In this document: positions 11,341-23,605 of the stretch, piece by piece | Numbering within the stretch: position 1 is the first letter of the stretch | How the letters are laid out: each line of letters opens with the position of its first letter | Source of the DNA: Labia minor | Lineage: Eukaryota > Arthropoda > Insecta > Dermaptera > Spongiphoridae | Direction: 5' to 3' | DNA: 64,000 bases | Assembly: GCA_963082975.1 (NCBI GenBank) | Contig: OY720350.1 | Coordinates: 50,298,734 to 50,362,733 of the forward strand | Translations under genes and position numbers: made by a program | Notes under the pieces: generated by a model | The model's input: the letters and a program-made list of their open reading frames with translations, nothing else | Told to the model about the DNA's origin: nothing | Database searches by the model: none

Positions 11341-12470
11341 GCTCCACTTGTTAACTGTTAGACGTTTAAATCAAGAAAGAGATCGAGGATCCTATTTCAT
11401 GCCCTCAGTTGAATTATAAATAATGAGAAGTGGGAGGTTTTATTCAAAAATGTCAACCTCCGAAATTCTTTTAGCTTTTCTGAATTACAGTCTTTTTCTG
11501 ATAATGAAATTACATAAATGTTATTAAATACTAATTAATTGAGTATTATACAAGTTAAAGTTTTAAGTAAAAAATTCTTTATATAAAACCAAAAAGAATG
11601 ATAAATTCGAAATTTGCCAAAACATGTTCGATCAATGCGCAAACAATACAATAATATACACTATAAAATATCAGAGTCGTACCCCATGAATCTAAACAAA
11701 ACATTTTTTTACATATATTTGATCTTCCAATTTCCTGTCATTTATATTTTAATAAAAATATAAATTTCATATATAATATAAAATAAAAAATGTAAAAATG
11801 TATCTAGAAAAATGATTAAGGTCCGAGCCAAACTTTAACTAATATAAAATATTACCTCTAAACAATTACTCTATTTTATGTAACTCAATTTCTCTAATTC
11901 TAAATTAAAATAAACTAACAACTACAAATCAAATAGATTATTGTTAAATGAATATATATATATATATATATATAAATAATAATAATAATATAATATAATA
12001 TAAAAATATATATACATGATAGTTCCTTATGGGTGCCAAAACATATAAACATTAAAAAGAATGGGAAAATAAACTTCTTAGCTATGACGAGTACTAAGCA
12101 AGAATTATATAAATTTCAAATTAAATATACAACAAAAATTTTTATACTTTTACTTAACTACACGTATTCAATAAATTATTTTTTCTTTATTTGTTTTTTT
12201 TTTATTTATTTTATTTAATGTGGATAAATTAATATTAAATTAATATTAAATTAAAATTAAATTAAAAAAAAATTGTCAAGTTTATTGGTTAAAGCAAAAT
12301 TATCACTGAGAAAATAATTAAATATTACAAGGATCAATAGAAAAATTGAAAAAAGATATCATTAATCAATCATTATCATTTCGTTTAGTCTTAGAAAAAT
12401 GATGTACGTTAAAAATTGATAATTATAAAAAAAACTATATTTTAAAAAAAATAAAAATAATATAAGATAT
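11341..12470. other. AT-rich DNA with (AT)n array
   Basis: Includes (AT)n at about 11952-11973 and AAT repeats just after. No supported gene. Confidence 0.5.
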
Positions 12471-12471
12471 A

Positions 12472-12508
12472 GTACCTGGTTAACCGAGCCGCGCCTCTCG
12501 GTACTTTA
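12472..12508 (-). repeat. Helentron-like 3' end hairpin, solo
   Basis: On the minus strand: GTACCGAGAGGCGCGGCTCG then GTTAACCAGGTACTATA. CCGAG and CTCGG pair as a stem, and the terminal GGTACTATA matches the end of the element at 40478-40838. No body was recognised beside it, so it looks like an isolated or eroded terminus. Confidence 0.4.
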
Positions 12509-13430
12509 AAAATTTATTCCTTATGAACTAAGAATATTTAAGATTAAGATTATTATTTAAAATAAATAAACGACAAAATATATGAAACGTTTTCAAATAA
12601 TTTAAAAGAACATAAATTAAAAAAAAATTAGTCATATAACATACACCTCTTAAACGTACGTATTAATGCCCTGAAAGACAGAAAAGTAAGGCCTGTGGAT
12701 ATAACATAATATATATTTCATAATTTGATTACAAAATATTATTAAAATAAATATTTTTAATTTTTTTTTTTATTTATAATATTTTGTATTTTTAGAAGCG
12801 CTGTACGTTGTTTATTATTAAAATTCCTATTTTAAATAAAAAAAAAAAAATTAACAAAGATTTTTTTTCCCAAGGCTGAAACCAATACAGTTTGATTTTT
12901 CTTTATAAAAATTATCTATGGTGTGAATTTCAAAAAAATACAAATATATATATATATACAATTTTTGCTACTATAATAAGATAAGATAAGATTATGTAGT
13001 ATCAATATTCTTTTATTTAAGAATATGATGTAATATCTTAAAAATTGAAAATCCATTAAAAATACAAGTATGATAATAATAATAATTTATTTTATAACTT
13101 TCCTGAATCTAGAAACACAAATTTATAATAATTTTATCATACGTTATGCAAAAAAATTATATATTTTCAATTCTATAAACAAATTTAAATGTTACAAAAA
13201 TTCTAATCGATTGATATTTCTTTTTATTTCACAATCCTTAAAAAAAAAAATTGTCTTTGGTTTAGACAGGCACAGTTCATGTGAATTTTAAAATGAGATT
13301 TGATACATTAGGTTATTTAAAAAAAAAAAAAGGAAGGAAAAAACTAGCACAACGAAATGAAACATTATGGGAATGATTGTTAGTTGATATTAAAAATAAA
13401 AGAATTTTTTTTATATAAATATTCGAATGT
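12509..13430. other. AT-rich DNA without a recognised feature
   Basis: Strongly AT-rich with poly-A and GATAA-like repeats near 12980. Frames such as 13070-13291 are low-complexity. Confidence 0.5.
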
Positions 13431-13880
13431 TTCGTTTCCTATTTAAATTAAGTCACTGAATGCATCGAAGCACAAAAAACGAGATAATGATCATTTGGCG
13501 GGAAAGGCACCTCAGTTAAAATTCACCCTCTTAACTAATTAAAAAAACACACTTGATAGGCAAATGAGTATGGCTGTTTCCTCCACATTCCCCTCCCCCC
13601 CCACCCAACCCCCTTCTCCCAATTCCTTTTAATTTATTTATTTTGTTAATATCGTTTAATTAACGTCATTTGTTTTTCTTGATATTCCTGTCGACTGTTT
13701 TTGATACTCGTGTCATTTTAAACGATGCAGAAAGTTCACTCGAGTATCGTGTATCGTTACATCTAACCACTCCTTAATATGAGAATCAGAAATTCCAGGC
13801 AGTAATCAGACACTTTCACCCCCCACCCCCTCCTTCTTTCCCATTGATTTTCTAACATGATAAATCAACACACCTGTCGA
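13430..13880. promoter_or_regulatory. Candidate regulatory island with pyrimidine tracts
   Basis: Unique sequence of raised complexity with C/T-rich tracts (13585-13625 and 13818-13845) and homeodomain-like TTAATTA and TAATGATC words. No ORF. Function inferred only from composition. Confidence 0.25.
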
Positions 13881-13975
13881 TTGATTACAAAGATGTATTA
13901 AATAGGAAAAAAATGAAAAATTATACCGAGTATGAATCTCTTTATTTATATTTTTTTTTTTAATTTTAGAAAATA

Positions 13976-14646
13976 CTAGCTGCTCAGACCCCTTCGGCGC
14001 TCTTCACACCTAGACGGGGGCTCTCTACCCCCTGTACCCCCGAAGTATAATTCATAGTATTTGGTTAAAAGTTTATATGTAAAAGGTTTTCATCCATTTT
14101 GTTTCAATCAGTATATTACATAAAACATTTATTTTTTTGTGTTCTTATTTAAAATATATTTTAATTCAATCAATAAGTTATTAATATTAATCTATCTACT
14201 TTTGGGCTCTGGCTCTACGTTACTCGAAAGTTCTTGGCCGCAACAACCACATTTCGCCAATTGTCCCTATCCTGAGCTATAACCATCTAACTCCTACCTT
14301 GTCCCATCTCTCTCACGTCCCTTCCTACATTGTCCATCCAAAGCATCCTTCCTCTTCCAATCGGATGTTTTCCAATTTTTCTTAACTGTTCATAGGCTAT
14401 AAATTTTATTAATATCTAATCAATAACCGCAGAAATTAATTTTTTAAAATTTGATATGTACATGTTGTCATTCATCAGCGCAAAGAATACAATACAAAGA
14501 ATGTTTATAATATTTATATTTTTATTTTTATTTTCCAAATAAATACTAAATTCACTTTTGGATTCTAAAGATCATGGAAGGCGATATGCAAAAAATTTTA
14601 AATTCTGATCAATATGCAGACAAAAAACTTTTTTTATATATATAGA
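13976..14646 (-). mobile_element. Non-autonomous Helitron carrying a nested LINE
   Basis: Read on the minus strand, the element starts TCTATATATATAAAA at 14646 and ends CTAG at 13976, lying between A (14647) and T (13975), as expected for a Helitron inserted at AT. GC-rich CCGAAGGGG pairing with nearby CCCC precedes the end. The first 15 bases equal those of the element at 18424. There is no Rep/helicase coding. A LINE 3' fragment occupies 14188-14405. Confidence 0.7.
14188..14405 (-). pseudogene. 5'-truncated LINE 3' end inside Helitron
   Basis: The minus strand matches the C-terminal coding end and 3' end of the LINE at 22575-23569 (shared AACTTTCGAGT, GGCCAAGAACTTTCG words, GRPR-like codons), ending in a GATAGATT tail. 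TTATTAATAT occurs directly on both sides (14178-14187 and 14406-14415), consistent with a 10-base target duplication, though in AT-rich sequence. Frameshifts make it non-coding. Confidence 0.65.
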
Positions 14647-15099
14647 TGATTCCTACCTGATAAAAATAATCAAAAATAATTTGTATAAATTGTGAATTCC
14701 AATTTAAATAGCCTTAACGATAATTTATCGAAAATATTGTTTTTTTTTAAAAAAAAATATTTTTTCTCATCATGATAACTAAGATAGGAATATTTATTTC
14801 CTCGAATTATTATTATGAATTAAAATAAATTAAATAATTAAATTCCACCTCCTATGTCATGACAAATATTTCTCTTTTTTTTTTAAATTTCTCATTCAAA
14901 AATATTCTTCATTAAAAAAAAAAAATTGTCTCATTTATTATTTTATTTGTTTGTTTTTATTCATTTGGAACACTATTAGAGAAAATTATTTTTTACATGA
15001 AATGCAATTATATATTAAAAAATAAATAAATGTTAATAATAAATAAAACAATTTATTTGATAGCTCATCATCATTAATAAATATTAAGGCTTTAAATCT
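14647..15099. other. AT-rich DNA without a recognised feature
   Basis: Poly-A/T-rich. No coding or repeat boundaries seen. Confidence 0.5.
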
Positions 15100-15360
15100 T
15101 TGAAGTGATGTGAATCACATTTTGTTGTTTTTTTTTTCTTAACCGTCACCTTGAATCAATGAGTCGGCTGCATTTAATTACAAGAAAATGTAGCGTGTTT
15201 GAATGATTAGGCATTTCTGATAATAACTAATCCCAAGGCTAATTTGCTATTGTTGTTATCAATTGGAGGCATTTATAATTAAAAAAAATATGCAATCCTC
15301 TCTGTTTGCGTATTAAAAGCAATCTAGAGACCCCTTCCCTTGACCTTAATTTCCTACATT
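15100..15360. promoter_or_regulatory. Candidate regulatory island with homeodomain and Sox-like words
   Basis: Unique island with CTAATCCC (K50 homeodomain-type TAATCC), GATTAGGC, TATTGTTGTTATC (Sox-like ATTGTT) and TTATAATTA, surrounded by AT-rich DNA. It has no ORF and no copy elsewhere in the window. Motif clustering is suggestive, not decisive. Confidence 0.35.
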
Positions 15361-15839
15361 CTTAATCATAACAGTATAATATTCATAAATTATTGTAAAG
15401 GTGTATAAAATATATATTTATAAATATTAAAAGTTTGATTAAATCATTAAATACATTTGATTATTTGATTAGGCTAACAAAAGTTAATTTTTAATTGAAA
15501 CGATCGGAAACCTAAAACACACTTGAATCAAACAAAATAAACTAAACTGACGAATTAAGACTGCAAGATGAATTGGCTGAGCAGCTTAGTCACCAAAAGT
15601 CCGGTAACATTTGAATTGAGCGCTGCTTCGAATTGCGGGGGATATGGGGGAGCGGGGCGTTACTAAACGCGAGAGCGACTAGTTGGAATTCTCTAGATGA
15701 AGTCTCTGGAATGGAGTTCACCAAGCCTCTGGGATCAAAATTGTTAAGTTACTTGATGAAAGTGGCGCTTCCGATCAAAAAAATCAAGATAAAAGGTATA
15801 GAGAGTTTCATCAATTGATAAAATGTGTTATCTTTTTCT
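15361..15839. other. Spacer with GC-raised patch at 15560-15750
   Basis: The left half is AT-rich. 15560-15750 (GCTGAGCAGCTTAGTCACC, GAGCGCTGCTTCGAATTGCG) is unique and of higher GC. The 61-codon frames on both strands have no known domain; possibly part of the same regulatory landscape. Confidence 0.3.
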
Positions 15840-16428
15840 TTTTTACTATCTCTTAAGACATAAGTAGTATTGCGATCACGAAAATTTTCGATGTTGAGAT
15901 TTTGATGTTCTGACGGTTCCTGAATCATTTTCACTAAGGTTGAGAAAAATGTCAGTCTGTGTGTGTGTAACCAAGATTACGCAAAAACGGTTTGAGCTAG
16001 AATGATGAAATTTGGTACATGGGCATTATTCAAAATTCATAGTTTTCTATCAACTTTTGAGAAATAGAGCTCAACCGGAAGAGCGTCATTACCTGCAATG
16101 TTTTGATTTTATTTCTTCTAAAGTGACCGTAAAAATAAAGATATATGTTTGATAGTTTTTCTCATGATTAAAAATTGTATAAAACTGCTATATATAGAAT
16201 TTCAGCTTGATTGAATCGCTGAAAGTATCAGAATTAATTTTTTAACACTGCAAATCATGCGCCAATACGTGATGTGGTGCCATCAACAAAGAGCCAAACA
16301 TGCGCTGTTTTAATAAATATTATTTATTTTAATTTATAATTTATAATTAATTAAATTTAATTTAAATATAATATATATTATTTAATCCAATTCAAATTTG
16401 CGAGATAGTCGAGTGGAGACACTCCAGA
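15840..16428 (+). repeat. Family A Helentron-like element, copy 2
   Basis: Full-length: TTTTTACTATCTCTTAAG start, ATCACGAAAATTTTCGATG block, short (GT)n at 15957-15968, the AAAACGGTTTGAGC/ATGAAATTTGG block, and the end GCGAGATAGTCGAGTGGAGA with hairpin GAGTG-GAGA-CACTC. ACTATCT at the start and AGATAGT near the end are inverted. Confidence 0.8.
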
Positions 16429-16768
16429 TTTTTTTGTTTTTGTTATTAGCTTTTACCCTTTGATCCAATTGCGATAGGGTGAAACGTGCTTGAAATATTT
16501 CCATCCCCCACCTGCCATTATATTAAGAGTAATATAAAATACTTACCGGACAGTGGAAACATATGGAATGAAATTATACCAGATAGATCACAATAATGCA
16601 TTAATCATTACCAAACATAAACAAAAAAAATTGAAAGAAGTCATTTTTCATAAATACTTTTCAAGCTAATTAGTCACCTAAATCTAAAGATCTTGTAGAT
16701 CTTACCCTTAAACATTTAAGATCAAAAAAATTGAAATATAAGATAATATCTGTTTGTAATATAAAATA
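16429..16768. other. Spacer between family A and family B copies
   Basis: Unique AT-rich sequence. No feature supported. Confidence 0.4.
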
Positions 16769-17412
16769 AGTTGACCTGTGGCCAAGTCCGAACCGACCGA
16801 CGGTTTGAAGTAAATTGATTTCCAGCTACAGAAACAATTTCAAATAATTTTCATATATCTATTAATGTAATAAAAAACAGATATGGATACATAAATAATA
16901 AATATAAACATTTTTAATTTTATTTTATTTATAATATATATGCAAGACCAGGCTGTGACGTCATGAATGGCTGGATGACGTCATATAATTTTAAATCAAG
17001 AAAAAACTAATAAAGATGATTTTTCTCGAGGATAAGACCAATACAAAGCGCATGATTCGTGGAGATATTTAAAAAATCTCCTCATGTGAAATTTGGTGTG
17101 AAAATAACCCTTCCCTTCCTATCGTCGATCGCTAATACTACCACTTCCGGTTTTTGGATTTGCACCAAAAGTTGATCAATTCATCATACAGATGCATTAA
17201 GCAAATATACCAAATTTCATCAAAATCCGTTGAGCCGTTCAAGCTGTACTCATCTATACGGACGGACGGACAGACGGACAGACGGACAGACATCATGCTA
17301 AAAATACTTTTTTCTTTTAAGAAAATGCATGATTCGTGGAGATATGTAAAAATCTCCACATGTGAAATTTGGTGTGAAAACAATACCTCCCTTACTATCG
17401 TCAGTCGGTAAA
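16769..17412 (-). repeat. Family B Helentron-like element, copy 1
   Basis: The left end GTTGACCTGTGGCCAAGTCC forms the family hairpin (GACCTG-TGGC-CAGGTC; one stem base mutated here), followed by ACCGACCGACGG. The right end is CGTCAGTCGGTAAAAA, the inverted partner (one mismatch). A (GGAC/AGAC)n microsatellite lies at 17260-17290. The block ATGATTCGTGGAGATAT to CCTTCCTATCG (17050-17128) is repeated as 17328-17400, so the element carries an internal copy of its own terminus. By analogy with family A the hairpin is the 3' end, giving minus orientation. Confidence 0.75.
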
Positions 17413-18423
17413 AATAACTTTAAAGGTTTAGTCCGAATGAGTGTGTGTGTGTGTGTGACGTATTTTACCTCAAGATAAATTGTTAAAAAAATAAATTTCA
17501 AGAATACTAATTGATTATATATAATTATAATATTTGTCTAATTAAAAAGAACAATATAATTTACGTAAGTCAATGATTTGTAAATTTTAATTAATTTCTT
17601 TATTCGTTGTTATTTTTTATGCTAAATTAATGATAATTCTTTCGTTTTAAACAAATCGATCACTGTTCTTAACATTTAACATTTAAATAACAAATTTCAT
17701 TTTATATGATTATAGTTATTTTTACATTGGTTGTGTTTGTTTCAAAAATTTTTATTTTAAAAGAATGAATTTATGTTATTTTACATATCCAGTTTTGTAT
17801 AAAATATTCAAGAGAACAATTTATCTTTTATTTTCTTTCTCAAATTCAAATAAAAATTTATTCCCATTGAATTTTGAAAATAATTCACAATTAGAAATTC
17901 TTGTTCGTGTTGATTTGAATAATTTTCTCGTCTTGCATTCTTTTTCTATGTTTTTTTTTTATTTTTTTTTTCCATTTCTTTAAAAAAATACTCAAAAAGT
18001 GTTTTATAACTTTCTATGCACAATTTAAGTTATTTATAATATTAAATATCAAAAATCTACTCGGATGATGGTGCTTAATTCATTGTTGTTTTTTTTTTTT
18101 TTTGCTTTTACTATTTAATCGTTGCACGTCAAATAGCGTTTCAAGGCAATTGCATGCTCTTTTTCAAATTAATTTTTTACTCATTGTTTATTTATTTTTT
18201 TTTATTTTAATTCACTAAGATAAATATTTTATTATCATGTAAAATCAAACTTTAATTGTATTTTACAATAATTCAAAAAAATTCAATCCTTTGAAAAAAA
18301 AAATCAACTGATAATGTCGTCACTTAAGAAACTTGAGGATGACGGTTCAAACCTGATCAATGTAAAAAATTTTAAAATTAATAAATAAGCATAAACTTTT
18401 TTAGACTCGAATAGTCTTAAAAA
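17413..18423. other. AT-rich DNA with (GT)n near 17440
   Basis: A short (GT)n tract follows the element, then very AT-rich DNA with long poly-T runs (17950-17970, 18088-18103). No gene. Confidence 0.5.
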
Positions 18424-18979
18424 TCTATATATATAAAAGGCAATGTCTGTGTGTGTGACTCGCCTAAACTCAAAAACTACCCGTCCGATTGCGATGAAAC
18501 ATTCAGGGATTGTTGTGGGCATACCAAGGAAGGTTTTAGTGTAGTTAAATCCAAAATTAATTTATCCAAAATTAATTTAATTAGTAATATTTTGGTAAAA
18601 GTCTATTCATGGTTAACATGGTTACATTGAAAAATTTACAATAAATAAATAAAAATAATTGGAAATCTTTTCAACTTATTATTTTGATAAATTTTATTAA
18701 TATTTAAAATTTTTTTTTAAACTGTCAAAAATAACATACACCCATATATAATAACAGTAAAACAAAATAATTTTCCAACAAATAAAAATGTAATAATAAA
18801 AACTAAAATTTCAATTATATTCATTTAATAAATTATTATTATTATTATTATTATTTTCACGTATTAAACCGTACATTATTATTATTATTATTATTTGTAA
18901 TAATTCCAATAAAAATAAATAAAAATAAAAAACAAAAAAGTCCAATTAAAACTAAAATTTCAATTATATTCATTTAATA

Positions 18980-19012
<33 letters not shown>

Positions 19013-19089
19013 GTGTTCAGTTATCACATACATATATATGTATGTATACAGACAGACATGCAAAAGCGAAGCTTTGCCGGGTCTGCTAG
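18424..19089 (+). mobile_element. Non-autonomous Helitron with duplicated interior
   Basis: Starts TCTATATATATAAAAGGC (preceded by A) and ends GCAAAAGCGAAGCTTTGC hairpin, then CGGGTCTGCTAG followed by T, the Helitron 5'-TC, 3'-hairpin-CTAG and AT-target rules. No Rep/helicase coding. A segment containing ACTAAAATTTCAATTATATT and a following (ATT)n array occurs twice (about 18802-18850 and 18946-19010). The 5' region carries CAATGTCTGTGTGTGTG. Confidence 0.8.
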
Positions 19090-19199
19090 TAATATGAATA
19101 AAAGATTCATTACATAAATTACATTATTTTAAATATTATATTAGATTATGTGGTATTTAAATTAGTAAAATAAAACATATAAACATTGATTATTTAATC

Positions 19200-20040
19200 T
19201 AGATTCAAGTAACGAGGCGTATAAATATCTCGAGCGTGCAACAAGTTTTCCAACCCCCAAGCAATTGCATTATAATTTAAAATTGCACCGGGTTGACAAC
19301 TTGGATTTTTCATTTTGATTTAGAATTCCAATGAGTCAGCCGGTCTTTGTATTCCAAATCTAATTAAAAGTTTATCATTAGAAACTTGGCTTTAATTAAC
19401 AAATAAAATTTCGAATACCAAGTAAAGACTGCGAAATAAGGACGTAGAAGGTGGAGGTGGAATTGCTAATCGAGAGGATGGTAAGATGGTTGGAATGATT
19501 GAGGCTGTGGGTGGTTGGGATGATGGTGAACGAGTAGGGAGGTGTCAGCGACAAACTATCTAACTCTCGGATTTTTTTTAATATCGAGGTCGCTTTCTCT
19601 CAGGGGGGATGAATAAAATCGAAAAAAAAAAACTTCTCTCCCTCTCACTCTGTCTGTTCTGGTTCTTTGCGATTTGAATTTGAATTTCTAAATTCAGAAT
19701 GGATGGGATATTTACAAACGTGTTGACTTGTAATTCACAAGATATTTAAATTATTTGCCCGGAGATGGTCCGTCTGCACGCTCATTTGAATTTAAATCGA
19801 TTCCGACATTTTCCCCCGATTGCCCTCCACTATCTTTCTCTCCCTCTCTCTCTCTCTCTCTCTCTCATTCCTCTTTCTAACCCATCCACCCTCAAACCCC
19901 ATCATCTCATTGGAATATTTTCTACCTGCAAAACGAATTTCTTCATTTCCGAATCGATTTGTGCTCTCTTACGGCCATTTACATAATGAGCTCTGTCGCT
20001 CCTGGGGAAACAGGGATGTTTCACTTCATTAAGATTAAAT
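19200..20040. promoter_or_regulatory. Broad candidate regulatory region with (CT)n
   Basis: An ~800-base unique region of higher complexity than its flanks, with TAATTAAAAG, GGCTTTAATTAAC and GTATAAATATC words and a (CT)n microsatellite at 19840-19866. Two overlapping 70-codon frames here are translations of the CT array. No splice or domain evidence for a gene. Confidence 0.3.
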
Positions 20041-20865
20041 GAATGTTCTTGACGAATTACATTATTCTATTATACTATAAAATAATCAGATAATGGAATT
20101 ATACTTCATAATTATTATTAGATGAGAAATGAAAATTTTATTTATGTTAAAATGATAGTAATCATATTTTATTATTAATCATTTTGGTTTACATTAGATA
20201 ATTAATAATTAATTAATCCTAGTATTATTATTACTAGTTTTTATTAATTTTGAGGACTTAATGTCATTTTATTCTGTTTCTTTATGATTTTAAATATTTT
20301 ATATTGAGGCATGAACTCTAGCCCTCAAGTTCAATAGTTTTGCGTTTTATCTTTGAACTGCAAGCATATCAATCCCAATTTCAAAAACTTATAACAAATT
20401 TTAATTATGTTGATCAGTAAAAATAAATTAATAATGGCTAAGTAATCTTATTGTTAATAAAATCAACAACGTAAAAATATTATTTATGTAACATAATCTC
20501 GGTTATAACTATTTTCGGCCGACACGAACAAAATGAACTGACAAATTCTTTATCAAATTTCTTCTTCTTCTTCTTCTTCATCTTATTTATAGCATTATTG
20601 ACTGTTTTGCACTTCAAGTAATAACCCCTATGAATCAATAAATCTTTTCCTTGGTTTACATCTATTTTTTTGACTCAGCAGAATTTTCCGTTATCATTAT
20701 TTGAAAGTGATAGTTCTCTATTTTCTCCTCATGATCTACGAATCGATATCCAATTCATAATATTCATGTGATATTTTGTTTTTTTCTAAGTATTTTCTCA
20801 CCTAATGTTTGAAAGAAGCTAGTTGTTTTGATAGATTTTCAAATATTTTATCCATTATTATGTTA
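20041..20865. other. AT-rich DNA without a recognised feature
   Basis: AT-rich with a short (TTC)n near 20562-20580. Nothing else supported. Confidence 0.5.
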
Positions 20866-21012
20866 AACAACTTATAGTCTTGGTCCACCGACTCGAGTTC
20901 GAGGGATCGAACCTCGCCGAGTGCATCGATATTTAAAAATAAAAATAATAAACAATTTTGAGAAAGCTGCCTAAAATGGACATATTTTCCAGAAAAGCAA
21001 AAAAAAAAAAAA
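20866..21012 (+). mobile_element. SINE2, tRNA-derived retroposon, copy 1
   Basis: CCGACTCGAGTTCGAGGG then ATCGAACCTCGCCG gives a B-box-like GATCGAACC. This is followed by an AAAT-rich stretch, GAGAAAGCTGCCTAAAATGG, AGAAAAGC and a poly-A tail. The same order occurs at 35743-35959. A 79-codon minus frame across it is spurious. The 5' end is eroded and no target duplication was seen. Confidence 0.65.
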
Positions 21013-22574
21013 TTTCTATTTTCTACATCCAAAAATCGCACCTAGTTCAAGCCTTTAATATGGTCCACTAAACATAAGAAATTCTTATTGAATTCAAATT
21101 ATTTTTTTTAAATATTTCTATCAGTATAAGAGCTTTAGATAGATGTAGATCTAATTATTCAGAAACATTGTTTTTAAAGAGATATAAAAATAATAAGTTT
21201 ATTTAATATTATTTTATTGAAAAGTTTTAGGGTTGAATTTAACAGTGTTTGTTATTCCAGTATTTGTAGAATTAATAGACCAAAAAAGATGAAATCATAG
21301 GAGATACATTAACAAAAAATTGCATTTAGTCATAGAATTGAATAGGTTACGATGAATGAGACGCGTGGCTTGAATGCGTGAGAAAAGGTTAAGGAATATG
21401 TTGGTTTTTAAGATATCTAAAAAAGTAACACAAAAAAAGTAAATACGAAAAAGGTCTTCAAACTTTACAAAAGTTATTTATTTGTTTTATTTAAAATTAT
21501 TATCTATTAAAGTAAAAAATTATAAAAAAAATAATATATTTTACAATTATATAGTATAATTTTCCATTCCCATAAGACGATAATAATATTTATAAATGGG
21601 TAAATATTAAAAAAAAATATCATTTATATCAATAAATGAATTTATCATATATTATATTTTTTGAGTTAATTTTCAATTTTTACTTTTTTAAATATTTTCA
21701 ATTCGTAATGATAGTGTTTTGAAAAATTAATAGTTAACGATTCACGGTTTACAGAACAGGAACAATCGATGCTTAGATGAAACAATTCAGATTTGAACTA
21801 GTTTCTGAACTTGATTCCCATATTAATATCTCTTTAAATGAAAAGGAAAACAAAAAATAGAAAAAAAAATCATTAATTCGTGGATCTTTGTTGTTACTTT
21901 TTTAAATTTTTTTTTATTTGGAAACTGACTAACTCAGAGTCTATTATTTATGTAATTTTGATCGTCGGTCACGATTTGAATTGAAATCCAAAACAGAAAT
22001 CGGTAAACGAAGCATCAAACAGGTTGTTATTATATTTTTCCAGCATTTTTTCGCTTATCTGATTTGGAAAGGAAAAAGAAATATAAAAAATACAATAACA
22101 AGAATATTTGAAATGATTATGAAACTTAAATGTGCATTCAGGCTGATTTTCAAATTGAATACAAAATTACAGGAGAAAGAAAAAGATCATTTAAGTCATA
22201 GTAGATAGATATTAATTTAACTAGCAATTCATGCAAAAGCCATTTATAGAGAATGTTTGTTTAGATTGTTTTTTTTTTTTTTCAAAATTACTGTTTTCAA
22301 TAAAAATTATTTTTTGTTTATTCCACGTTGAAATAAATAAATAAATATTATTTATTTAATTAGATAAATATTTTTACAAACTATATATAGTATGAAAATT
22401 AATTATTTCTATAAAGTACAAAGAATTTTTAATTGTAATAAAAACAACACAATAAAGTGGGTAAACGGTTTGGCAGAATGCAATGCAAAAATAATTATAA
22501 ATCAGAGATAAAAAATAAAATAAAATTGTTTGTTAATGTTTGAAATAAAAGTTTAATAAATCAATTATAATTTC
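21013..22574. other. AT-rich DNA without a recognised feature
   Basis: About 1.5 kb of AT-rich sequence. The 75-codon frame at 21981-22208 is lysine/isoleucine-rich with no domain. Confidence 0.5.
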
Positions 22575-23569
22575 CTATCTATCTATCACTGTGACTCTAC
22601 GGAACTCGAAAGTTCTTGGCCGCAGCAACCACACTTCTCCAAGTATTCCTATTCTGAGCCACAACCTTCTAGTCCCTATCCTCTTCCATCTCTATCACAT
22701 CCTTTCCCACATTATCCACCCACTGTGTCCTTGGTCTTCCAAGTGGACGTTTCCCACTCGGTCTCCCTGCCAATATATTTTTTGCCATTCTATCTTCTCC
22801 CATTCTAGCCACGTGTCCTGCCCACCGTCGCCTTCTCGATTTTATAATTCTAATTATATCTGGAGATGCAATTCCTCGTTATGCAATCTTCGCCATTCCC
22901 CGGTGACCCATAAATGCTTTGCAGAATTCTATTCTCAAATACTCTAAATCTACTCTCGTCACCTAAGGTCATAGACCATGCGTTACTCCCATATAATACA
23001 ACCGGTAAAATAATTGTTTTATATATTTTAACTTTTATCCCCTTTGATAATAATTTTGATGTGATAAGCCCCTTTATTGCATGATAACAGGCGTTTCCCG
23101 ACTGTAACCTCGCTTTAAACTCAACTCGAATATTATTATCTTTCGTTATCACAGAACCTAAGTATTTAAATTTTTCTACATTTTCAAATTCTATATCTTG
23201 TGTATTAAGATTTTGTGTGTTAATACTATTCCTCTCTGTTACTAAATAATTTGTCTTAGCATTATTAATTTCTAGTCCCACCTCTTTTCCTGCTTCAATT
23301 AATATTTCTACACTATTTATAAATGCAATTGCCGAATCTCCTATTATATTTAAGTCGTCTGCGTAAGCTAATACTTGAATTTTTTTGTTTAATTCGATTC
23401 CGTTTGACCTCTCCCCAATTTGTCTAATTACATATTCCAGAACTAAATTAAATAAAACTGGTGATAATGCGTCTCCTTGTTTTAACCCATTTCGAATTTC
23501 GAAAGTTTCTGACAATTGATTCCCGCATCTTACTCTTTCTTTAATACCCACAAGACAAATTTGAATCAT
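22575..23569 (-). pseudogene. LINE reverse transcriptase, 5'-truncated fragment
   Basis: The minus strand encodes about 230 residues of non-LTR retrotransposon reverse transcriptase: GLKQGDALSPVLFNLVLEY (thumb-side palm motif), AYADDLNI (YADD catalytic motif) and KFKYLGSVI. After a frameshift near 22870 comes the usual LINE C-terminus (SRRRRWAGHVARMG; GRPRTQWVDN), then a GATAGATA-type 3' tail at 22575-22590. The endonuclease and N-terminal palm are absent, so it is a dead 5' truncation. I do not assign the clade. It meets the fragment at 23606 head to head. Confidence 0.9.
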
Positions 23570-23605
23570 ACGTACTAGTTTTTTTTGGAATTCCCATTAA
23601 GATCA

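Noticed and set aside
16960-17300. CRISPR-like array from repeated GGAC/AGAC units
   Set aside because: These are microsatellite units inside a transposon, without spacers or cas genes, in a eukaryotic sequence.
22850-23569. Active LINE or host reverse transcriptase
   Set aside because: YADD is intact, but the endonuclease and N-terminal palm are missing and the C-terminus is frameshifted.
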